Below are positions 8,692 to 15,800 of a stretch of DNA of 17,775 bases, piece after piece. The notes below the pieces were generated by a model. That model worked only from the letters and a program-made list of their open reading frames with translations. It made no database searches and had not been told where the DNA came from. The stretch lies in assembly GCA_019057735.1 (NCBI GenBank), contig JAHLWV010000020.1:1-17775 (forward strand), given 5' to 3'. This DNA comes from Promethearchaeota archaeon. Its GTDB lineage: Archaea > Asgardarchaeota > Lokiarchaeia > Sigynarchaeales > SOKP01. How positions within the stretch are numbered: the stretch's first letter is position 1; the number at the start of each line of letters is the position of its first letter. The translations under genes and the position numbers were made by a program.

Positions 8692-9585
8692 ATGCCCGAT
8701 TTTTCATATTTGACACCTGACGAAGTTTATCAGAAGTATAAGAATAAAGAAATCAAAAAATCTGTGGCTATCGCTTTACTAAGAGGAAAAATTCTTAAAA
8801 GCAAAAATAGCAAAATTTTGGATAGAATTTTTGACCTTCTTGAGTTATTTGATCTAAATCCAGAGCAACATTATTACCTATTAAGTTTTATGACTGAAAC
8901 TGATAAAAACATTTACATCAAAGAAAAAGCCTACAGAATCATAATACGAGATTATTTTGAGAGATGTAAAGGCTCGTTAAAATATTCGGTTATAAATGAA
9001 AACAAATTTAGAGTGATCTGTGCGATATACACTGAATTAAGTAAGAAAAATACTAGCGACGCGCAAAAACTAATCGACATCTTAGAAAAAAGGTTCTCGT
9101 GGAAACACACAAGCTTATATGATGTCAACTCAAAAGAAGCTATGGGATTGGGAATTATTGAACTAATATTTGGGGGCGTTGGAATTGGGGTTACTGAGCC
9201 TTGTGCTCTCGGTGAATGCTGTATCAATTTTAGAGCAGAAAATGGTCATGTAGTTAGCTTATTTGCAAATCGAGTGGATATTCCTTTGCTCGAAATTTTA
9301 CAAATATTTCCAGAATTAAGATCCTTAACGCTTGAAATGAGTTCTATTGATGAAGTCAAGGATATTGGGTATTTAGAGAAACTGGAGCATTTAGAAATAA
9401 CTTACTCTAATCTATCTGAAATTAAGAACCTAGAAACTCTAAAAAGTTTAAAAACATTGATATTAAACGGAAATGAGATTAAAACAATCAAAGGTCTTGA
9501 AAACCTAATAAATTTAGAAAAATTAGAATTAGATGAAAATCAAATTAAAGAAATCGAAAATCTTGAAAATCTTGATAAATTGTGA
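8692..9585 (+). CDS. Helical-module plus leucine-rich-repeat protein, C-terminus apparently truncated
   Basis: I chose the Met at 8692 (MPDFSYLTPDEVYQKYKNKE) because it fits the TATA box and the start of the paralogue; an in-frame ATG at 8674 adds six residues. Residues 1-161 align with the minus-strand neighbour: LTPDEVYQKYKNKEI against LNPTEIHRKYQCKEL, ending EAMGLGIIELIFG against EKMGIGHIERILG. Residues about 165-205 are a linker with ECCINFRAENGHVVSL. From residue 209 there are four 22-residue SDS22-like LRRs (LxxLxLxxNxIxxIxxLExL). The protein stops one residue into a fifth repeat with no capping motif, so the array looks cut short. LRRs bind proteins; a cytoplasmic scaffold or adaptor is inferred. 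Its last 57 nt overlap the minus-strand zinc-ribbon gene tail-to-tail. Confidence 0.83.
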   Translation: MPDFSYLTPDEVYQKYKNKEIKKSVAIALLRGKILKSKNSKILDRIFDLLELFDLNPEQHYYLLSFMTETDKNIYIKEKAYRIIIRDYFERCKGSLKYSVINENKFRVICAIYTELSKKNTSDAQKLIDILEKRFSWKHTSLYDVNSKEAMGLGIIELIFGGVGIGVTEPCALGECCINFRAENGHVVSLFANRVDIPLLEILQIFPELRSLTLEMSSIDEVKDIGYLEKLEHLEITYSNLSEIKNLETLKSLKTLILNGNEIKTIKGLENLINLEKLELDENQIKEIENLENLDKL

Positions 9586-10314
9586 GAATAACTTGTTTAT
9601 TTTTGGTATTGATTTTACATTTGATGTATTAGCTGCATTTTGTTTACTTTGTAGCTTTTTAGCCTTCTTCTTATCCAAAAGTTTCTTCATATTTTCGGTA
9701 AATTCCTTTTGATCAATAATATCCTTGTTTATTTGCTTTATTAAATATGTTATAATTTCCCTGATAATCTCAGCATCTTTAAGGCACTCCTCGTCGTCTT
9801 TTTCATGTATTCCCTCACTTAAAATCCCATGAAGTGTCTTTAACGGGTTAAATTGTTCAGGAAGCAAAGATTTTGGTAGGAGATCTTTTACGAGAGCTAT
9901 TTTTTCTTGAGCATTCTTACTCTTCTTTGTTTCCCTTAAAGCCATTTCATATTCTTGCTTTTCCCCTTCATTCATAAGTTGGAGTATCATGTCTAAAAAA
10001 TCATCAATTACTCCTTCTATAACCCGTCTATAATATGTGTTAGCGCCTATGCCATATCCTTGAGATTCACAAATTAAAGCATTTTTAAAAAATTTCAGGT
10101 ATTCTCCTAAAACTTTCTGAATATTGGGTTCAACAGATATATCCCAAGGGGGATATTGTCCAACTTTCAATATATACTTACGACTTTTATCAATTCTAAT
10201 AACAAAAATCCTACGATAATAATTACAATGAGCACAAAGATATCGAAGAATAACAACTTGCCCTCCCGAATCATCATTGAAAAAAGAAGAGATATCGGAA
10301 TAATCGTATTCCAT
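9529..10314 (-). CDS. Zinc-ribbon / DUF4145-like (HEPN-type) helical protein
   Basis: From the first ATG, residues 25-40 hold half a zinc ribbon (LCAHC, C27 and C30). Residues 70-195 resemble DUF4145-type, HEPN-like helical domains: ALICESQGYGIGANTYYRRV, then a conserved-looking LHGILSEGIHEKDDEE and IREIITYL. The canonical HEPN Rx4-6H motif is not evident, so nuclease activity should not be assumed. Residues 200-240 are basic, and the last 22 (NKLFSQFIKIFKIFDFFNLI and two more) are hydrophobic and read from the strand opposite the LRR gene, so the tail may be acquired. The matching Cys pair of the zinc ribbon is encoded upstream of this ATG in the same open frame (next entry), so the gene is probably longer at its 5' end or damaged there. 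Function unknown. Confidence 0.72.
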   Translation of the reverse strand: MEYDYSDISSFFNDDSGGQVVILRYLCAHCNYYRRIFVIRIDKSRKYILKVGQYPPWDISVEPNIQKVLGEYLKFFKNALICESQGYGIGANTYYRRVIEGVIDDFLDMILQLMNEGEKQEYEMALRETKKSKNAQEKIALVKDLLPKSLLPEQFNPLKTLHGILSEGIHEKDDEECLKDAEIIREIITYLIKQINKDIIDQKEFTENMKKLLDKKKAKKLQSKQNAANTSNVKSIPKINKLFSQFIKIFKIFDFFNLIFI

Positions 10315-10465
10315 ATTAAAAGTTTGATTTGAATTACACTCTTCGCAAAATAAATTGATATTTACTTTTTCTATGTCATCTAATTTGTAGGGAACATTGT
10401 ATTCAAATTTTCTATATAATGGATATTTTTCAAGGAATTCTGAATCAGGGATCTTATGTTTTCAC
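10315..10465 (-). other. In-frame N-terminal extension of the zinc-ribbon gene, lacking a usual start codon
   Basis: The frame runs on upstream of the ATG at 10314 for 49 codons to a TGA at 10462-10464, and encodes LFCEECNSNQTF (codons at 10336-10347). CEEC here and LCAHC downstream make a complete C-X2-C/C-X2-C zinc ribbon, so this stretch is very likely real coding sequence. It contains no ATG, GTG or TTG in frame. A GTG at 10463-10465 (overlapping the TGA) is one base out of frame: removing one A from the A4 run at 10459-10462 would give GTG-AAA-CAT-AAG and open the whole gene. A one-base deletion, an assembly error or a non-canonical start are the alternatives. Confidence 0.55.
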
Positions 10466-10544
10466 CTTAAACTTATTATGGATATATAAGAAAACTTTAT
10501 TATAACTTTGCTTTTTACTTTTTTTTTAAAAGTTAATCATAGAG

Positions 10545-10552
10545 TTTAAATA
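10545..10552 (+). promoter_or_regulatory. TATA box for the HTH/Panacea-like/MazF operon
   Basis: TTTAAATA is centred about 24-25 nt before the ATG at 10573, with A/G residues just upstream as a BRE-like element. This spacing fits a leaderless transcript, and no Shine-Dalgarno is seen before that ATG. Autoregulation by the first gene product through this site would be typical of such operons, but no operator repeat is obvious. Confidence 0.5.
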
Positions 10553-10572
10553 GTTTAATACTTATTATTGAT

Positions 10573-10917
10573 ATGAAACAAATGGATATTGATCAACAGA
10601 ATTTCGTAAAAGATCTAATTGAAAATTCAAAAAGAATTAATTCTAAAGCTTTTACATTAACGCGGTGCATTCTTTTAGCAATTATGAGTTATAATAAGGA
10701 TGGACTTCAATTTCGCGAATTGACATCCCTTTTAAATATTACGGATGGAAAATTGAAGTCGAACCTCGACTTTTTAGGAGATGTCGGATATATAAATAAA
10801 GTACAAATCCAACTTGACCAAAGAAAATTGCACATTTACCTCATTACTAAATCGGGAGAAAATGAACTAAAAAAAATTATTAATTGGATTAGAATTTTGG
10901 CAAATATTGAGTGTTAA
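10573..10917 (+). CDS. Winged-helix DNA-binding transcriptional regulator (HTH_34/MarR-like)
   Basis: The 114-residue protein is essentially one winged-helix domain. A helix at 31-41 (RCILLAIMSYN) is followed by the turn and second helix (QFRELTSLLN), the recognition helix at about 57-71 (TDGKLKSNLDFLGDVGYI), a beta wing at 74-91 (NKVQIQLDQRKLHIYLITKSG) and a final helix. TDGKLKSNLDFL followed by GYI is typical of PF13601-type regulators. It is the first gene of a tight operon: the next ATG comes 4 nt after its stop. It most likely represses its own operon. The partnership with the downstream toxin-like gene is inferred from position only. Confidence 0.85.
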   Translation: MKQMDIDQQNFVKDLIENSKRINSKAFTLTRCILLAIMSYNKDGLQFRELTSLLNITDGKLKSNLDFLGDVGYINKVQIQLDQRKLHIYLITKSGENELKKIINWIRILANIEC

Positions 10918-10921
10918 AAGT

Positions 10922-11488
10922 ATGAATGAGATAAATAAGGATTTTGAAAAAGTAATCGCAATTCTAAAGCGTTTAAATTTAAATTTAAAGGACCCAAAAC
11001 GAGCCACCAACTTTCAGACGAGGTTAGTTATCCAAAAAATTGTATTTTTGAGTAAGTTTATGAAGATTAAGCTTAATAGTTATAACTTTGGTCTCTATAA
11101 AAATGGTCCATACTCACCTGATTTAACCGCAGATTATTATCAAAATAATGAATTAATAACTACTTTAGACACTGTTGTTCAATTGACACCAAAAGAGAAA
11201 GAAGTCGTCGACAATATCAACGATTTAATATTAAATCATCCTCTAAATGATTATCATCAAGCAGATTTTCTTGAAGCTATTTCCACGGCCTATTACTTTA
11301 AATATTATAATGAAGCTTTATTGGACGATGATCTCTTTGAAAAAACAAAAGCAGAGAAACCATATATTAGTGATAAGATAATTGTTATCGCAATTAATAC
11401 AGTTAAAAAATTATTATTTAAACCAGAATATCTAACTGAAGATATTAGGAAAGAGTTAGCTCTATGGGATAATGTAAATGACGAATAA
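10922..11488 (+). CDS. YwgA/Panacea-like protein, candidate antitoxin
   Basis: I chose the ATG at 10922, 4 nt after the regulator stop; an in-frame TTG at 10907 would add five residues and overlap it. Near residues 33-70 the pattern RLVIQKIVFLSKFMKIKL then YNFGLYKNGPYSPDL matches the QK(L/I)xYL and YxYGPYSP signature of YwgA-type proteins, and loosely that of the Panacea (DUF4065) domain. The remainder is helical and acidic towards the end (ELALWDNVNDE). Panacea domains are known as antitoxins that neutralise varied toxins. A MazF-type toxin starts 11 nt downstream, so an antitoxin role is a reasonable inference. No MazE-like AbrB fold is present. Assignment to YwgA or to Panacea proper would need a profile search. 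Confidence 0.82.
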   Translation: MNEINKDFEKVIAILKRLNLNLKDPKRATNFQTRLVIQKIVFLSKFMKIKLNSYNFGLYKNGPYSPDLTADYYQNNELITTLDTVVQLTPKEKEVVDNINDLILNHPLNDYHQADFLEAISTAYYFKYYNEALLDDDLFEKTKAEKPYISDKIIVIAINTVKKLLFKPEYLTEDIRKELALWDNVNDE

Positions 11489-11499
11489 TTAAGAATACG

Positions 11500-11865
11500 A
11501 TGACGAAAAAAATATACGAAAAAATAAAACCGGGGGAAATCTGGTGGGTAAACTTATCAAGCAACCTTGACGATACAATTGGGCACGAAACTCAAAAAAC
11601 GCGTCCCTGTCTTGTAGTTGCAAATTGTAAAGATACTAAGTTTCTAATTATTATCCCTTTTCAATCCAATTTAGATGTTAACCGCCTTCCTCATACTCTT
11701 ACAATTAAAAAACATCAAAACAATGGTTTAAAGAACGATTCAGTAGCTATTATTTTCCAAATGAGATCGATTGATTATATGAGAATCAGAAGTTATAGTG
11801 GAACTATTAGAAATAATGATTTAATTAAAATTAAAAATATAATCAAGGATTTATTGAGTTTATAA
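11500..11865 (+). CDS. MazF/PemK-family toxin (endoribonuclease)
   Basis: The 121-residue length is normal for MazF. Residues 10-42 carry the family opening: KPGEIWWVNLSS, then GHETQKTRPCLVVAN, where E30 and R35 correspond to conserved E24 and R29 of Escherichia coli MazF. Residues 75-95 give GLKNDSVAIIFQMRSIDYMR, matching the second conserved block (GxxxDSxxxxxQxRxxDxxR). The family cleaves mRNA or other RNA at short sequences and slows growth; the sequence specificity here is not predictable. The gene starts 11 nt after the Panacea-like gene. A membrane-protein gene follows 8 nt after its stop. Nothing looks broken, so the toxin is probably active and needs a neutraliser. Confidence 0.92.
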   Translation: MTKKIYEKIKPGEIWWVNLSSNLDDTIGHETQKTRPCLVVANCKDTKFLIIIPFQSNLDVNRLPHTLTIKKHQNNGLKNDSVAIIFQMRSIDYMRIRSYSGTIRNNDLIKIKNIIKDLLSL

Positions 11866-11873
11866 GGAAAATT

Positions 11874-12494
11874 ATGTCTGAAAGAGATGGTAAATTAAAT
11901 ACTCTGTTAATAGAGATAGTAATTGGGATTATAGCCGAAATGGTAGTTGTAATACTATTTTCTGTTAATATATTTATACCAATTATCATTGGGATTATTA
12001 TTTTCATCTTTCTTATTTTAAGGGTAAAGAAAAATGAACTTTTTATCATTAATCGAATTATTTTTATTCTTAAAAAATATGAAAAGATAAAATACAATAA
12101 TCAAAAAGAAAAGAAGAAAGCTAGGAAGTTTGGAACATTGCTAGATAATGGAAGCGAAAAATTAGAGAAATTGGGATTTAATATTCAACATAATGGAGAT
12201 ACTGTTAAAAATAATTTCTTTGGAATACATCTTACAAGAAAGAATAGATTTATATATCAATTTTTAATAAGAAGATTAGAAAATAGTCAAATTAAAAGAC
12301 CAGATGAAGCATATTTTTCAGAAGGGTATCCAGAGCCTATGAAAGAAAAAAGTAATGCTCAAGTTTTATATGAATTTATTGAATATCTTAAAAATAAAAA
12401 GAAATTCTCAAGAATTTATAAATTTTTGAGTATTAAAAAAAGTAATTCTAATAAGAAACGGTTAAACATAAAGAACAAGTTAAAGAACACATAA
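11874..12494 (+). CDS. Small two-helix membrane protein with basic cytoplasmic domain, unknown function
   Basis: Two close hydrophobic helices at about residues 10-31 and 33-51 (LLIEIVIGIIAEMVVVILF; IFIPIIIGIIIFIFLIL) form a hairpin. After them comes a lysine-rich segment at 65-85, a small soluble part with GFNIQHNGDTVKNNFFGIHL, and another basic tail. I recognise no family. It is translated from an AAGGA site at 11864-11868 that overlaps the MazF stop codon, so it belongs to the same operon. It could be a membrane anchor or effector for the module. No catalytic motif is visible. Codon use is as AT-rich as its neighbours. Confidence 0.72.
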   Translation: MSERDGKLNTLLIEIVIGIIAEMVVVILFSVNIFIPIIIGIIIFIFLILRVKKNELFIINRIIFILKKYEKIKYNNQKEKKKARKFGTLLDNGSEKLEKLGFNIQHNGDTVKNNFFGIHLTRKNRFIYQFLIRRLENSQIKRPDEAYFSEGYPEPMKEKSNAQVLYEFIEYLKNKKKFSRIYKFLSIKKSNSNKKRLNIKNKLKNT

Positions 12495-12561
12495 AACAAG
12501 CAAAACCAGAAAGGAGAAACTTATCTAAATATCTCACTAATTAAGAGATGGAGGTGATATA

Positions 12562-12798
12562 ATGGGCAATACATATATTGATGGTAATGGATACAAACGC
12601 TATCGTGATTCTAACAAACTAGTACATAGATATATCGCAGAAAGGAAACTCGGACGAAAATTACGCGCTGGTGAAGTCGTACACCATAAAAATAGAAATA
12701 AACGAGATAATAGAAGGACAAACCTTTGGGTTTTTAAATCCCAACGGAAACACTATAGAATCCATAAAAAAGATGAAGAAGAAACTGGAAGATGGTGA
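12562..12798 (+). CDS. Small HNH endonuclease (HNH_3-type)
   Basis: The 78-residue protein is close to the minimal HNH_3 fold. GNGYKRYRDSNKLVHRYIAE is the DNA-contacting strand and first helix. EVVHHKNRNKRDNRRTNLWV gives the metal-binding core (H41-H42, N50, N54), and H64/H68 lie in the last helix. Such small proteins occur in phages and as free-standing homing-type nickases or nucleases. It has an unusually perfect Shine-Dalgarno (GGAGGTGAT, 12550-12558) with 5-nt spacing, whereas the upstream operon shows weak sites. It lies 67 nt after the membrane-protein gene, so co-transcription is possible. It could be a mobile passenger or part of the defence-like block. Confidence 0.88.
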   Translation: MGNTYIDGNGYKRYRDSNKLVHRYIAERKLGRKLRAGEVVHHKNRNKRDNRRTNLWVFKSQRKHYRIHKKDEEETGRW

Positions 12799-12835
12799 AG
12801 ATAATCAAATTTAATCTTCAACTAAAACTGTTTTT
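12796..12835 (+). terminator. Hairpin plus T-run between convergent genes
   Basis: TGAAGAT (12796-12802, beginning with the HNH stop codon) pairs with ATCTTCA (12814-12820) around an 11-nt loop. A T5 run follows at 12831-12835. It sits between the HNH gene and the end of the convergent nuclease gene, where a terminator is expected. The stem is short and the loop long, so the T-run may matter more. Confidence 0.35.
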
Positions 12836-12854
12836 AAATGATCAATTACAAACC

Positions 12855-15800
12855 TTACTTGTTTTTTGTGAGATAGGTTTTTAGTTCTTTTTCAAATATG
12901 AAATCAACATCATAATTTTGAACATATATAGATGGAAAATTACGCCTAATTACAAATCCTTTCTTAATTTTCCATTCTGATTTATCTTCAATTTTGAAGT
13001 AGTCTAAAAATAAATTAATATTCTCAGAAACAAATTTTTCTTTTTTCTTGAGTTTTATGAAATCTGAATTCTCATTTGTTAAAATTTTACTAATCTGATT
13101 CTTTATATCATAGGGATGTAATTTAAGATAATAATTCTTTGCATCTATTACGAAGATTATCTTAATTGCGGGATTTATAGCAAGAAGATCAATCTCTCCA
13201 CAATCTGGGAATTTTGGAAGATCTTCAGAAATATTATTGAATTTTTTCAATCTTAAAATATAATTCTTTTCTCCCAAAACATCTTTTACAATCTCTCCAC
13301 ATAAATCTTCAAAACTTTTATCTCTGTACGAATGGATAAGGCTTAAAGCTTGCGATATAGAAGAGTTTGCTGAAATACGAAATGGGAAAACTCCCGAAAA
13401 TATAAAATGACGCCATAAGTTAAAGCTAACATGACAACATTCATGTCCGAATATGATTTCATCGTCCTTGTTTAATTTGATGAGAGGACAAATAGTTAAA
13501 CGCTCTTTCTTTTTCAATAGTTTAAGTTGAAGGAGAATTTCTTCATCTCTATAAGATTTGAAATCTAAGCTAAGATACTGAATTATATTACTTATCACTT
13601 TTTTTGTAATAGAACTCGATTCTGAGCCTAATACATCTTGAATTCCTTCAAATTGGCTTTTATAATGTATTAGGATTTCGTTTATTAAATCTTTAGTTAT
13701 GATTCTAATAATGGGAAAAAATCCTTGTTTCTTTGTTTCAATCTCGCCTGTACTTAAAATAAAAAGGATTCTCATCATATCAGTAAAAGTAAAGCCAAAT
13801 TCTTCTAAAAATGCCGTTTCTAATCCCACTAATAATTTTCTTTCATTATCGTCCAAGATGGACTTTGATTTTTCATTCTGTTTATCTTGATTAATTTCAC
13901 TTTCAAGGAGACTTCTTGAAATCTCAATTTTACCATCAAATTCCTTATCTATATATGTATCATAATCAAAAGTGGTAGGTTCTTGGATCTCATCAAATTC
14001 ATAATGATCCTTTATTTGAATTAGATTATCTAATACTTTAGAATGCGTGAAGTCAGATCTTTGTGAAATAATTACCAAGTAGCTAGAAAGTGCTTGAAGA
14101 TATCCATAATCAATAGCATTTATCTTTTTCCTCCCAGCTAGACCAATATTTAATATATTTTCTATTAAAAATCTGGTGGAACTAGATAAATTCATTATTT
14201 CTCCCATTTTTTTTCTAAAATATTTTAAATAATTTAAATCAAGCAATTCATTGCTCTTCATCCCTGTTTCCATTAATAATTGGTATCTTCTTGCTTCAAT
14301 TAGTTCTAACTCTGCATAAGCCTTTAAGAGTAGATTTAAATCATAAGATGAAATTTCTTCTCGTAATTTCTCGTATAGAAAACGATAAACTTCGTTATAA
14401 ATATTTTTAGATTCTCCAGGGGAGTATGCTCTTTTTTCAATCGATTTTTCTCTAAAATACGCCTTTACATACTTTATTATTATTTCTTGATCTCCTTGAT
14501 GGACTTTTTGATAAGGTGGATATGAATTTATCTGAGGATTCCAAGCAGGGGTTTTTATTGCGAGATAATCTTTTTCACCACCTTTAAAATGCATTCTTAA
14601 GAAATCTTCAATTTTAAATACCTTTTCTTGTTCAATCAGTTCTGCTTCGAAGAGATCAATGATGCTTCTTAAGAATTGAGAAATGGCATATTTACAATTA
14701 TCATTTTTTTGTTGGTTTTTAAATTTTTCACACCATAATTCAAAATCATAAAAAACAAGAGATATTAATTTAAAATTAGCATTGATAAAACTTGTAGTGA
14801 TTATAGGATCATCTAAATTGATTTTTAACCAGATTTCCTTGAACCTTTCAACTTTGGGATTTTTTTTACACATTCTTATAGGAATTAAATATAATCCGTG
14901 AAGTTTATATCCAGAATAAGATGCTATTAGTTCATTAAGTGGATTTAAAATTCTTTGAAGATAGTCGGCATACATCGGACCGATTACTCGCATAGCAAAT
15001 CTGAAATCATCTAGGTCTAAATTTTGATTTTGAAGGGGGTTAAAAAACCAAATCAATCTATTTTCAGTTTTTATAATATTTGCTCCTTGAAGGGTATATG
15101 TGTCAAAACATTCATATAGATCTTGCTCTTCATTCCATTTCTTTATAAGGTTATATTTATGAGGGTAATCTTTTTCAACTAGTTCATAAATATTATCTTT
15201 GTATTTATCAAAAAGGTGCTTGGTGTAATAGTCAATCCAAAAATTAGGACCCAAAAACAACATATCTTCTCCATAATCAGGTATGGATTCGTTACTCATG
15301 AGATATACTGCGAGTATATTGATTCCATTAATATTAAAAAGCTTATCTCTATATTGCTCTCTCTCTTGTAAATATTTAATAAATGAATTTTTTGATGGTA
15401 ACAGTTCAAACATAGAAATGAGATCCTTAAGACTAAAGAGTTGTTCTGAGAAATTCGTTTTGAAATTCATGTCAATTTGATGAAATCCAGATCTTATGCT
15501 TTCAAAGACAGTAATGGTTACTATACGAAGTTCTTTTATAGGAATTCTATATGAATGGTTTTCATTTAATACTAAAAATATTTCTTCTTCATTTTGAATT
15601 CTTTTAACATATTGCTCCAGTAATTCATGTGCTTCATTTATTCCTTCAGATAATTCTTTTGATAAGGGATTTACAAGCTTGAACAATAGGAGATAATCTT
15701 CATAAAATATTTTTAGATCAAAATTCTCAGAAAACATTTCAGTTTTATTCCCAATCGCTATAATAAAATTTTCAGGACTAAAAAAACGACCACTAAGAAA

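Noticed and set aside
9529..10314. Calling the DUF4145-like protein an active HEPN ribonuclease
   Set aside because: No convincing Rx4-6H motif is visible, so only the fold-level resemblance is kept.
10907..10921. TTG start for the Panacea-like gene, adding MSVKS
   Set aside because: It overlaps the regulator by 11 nt, and an ATG follows at 10922, 4 nt after the regulator stop. It cannot be excluded but is less likely.
11843..12097. Minus-strand open frame of 84 codons opposite the membrane-protein gene
   Set aside because: It is the complement of the two hydrophobic helices and the MazF end. Long antisense frames are expected there from the base composition, and no promoter or family pattern is seen.
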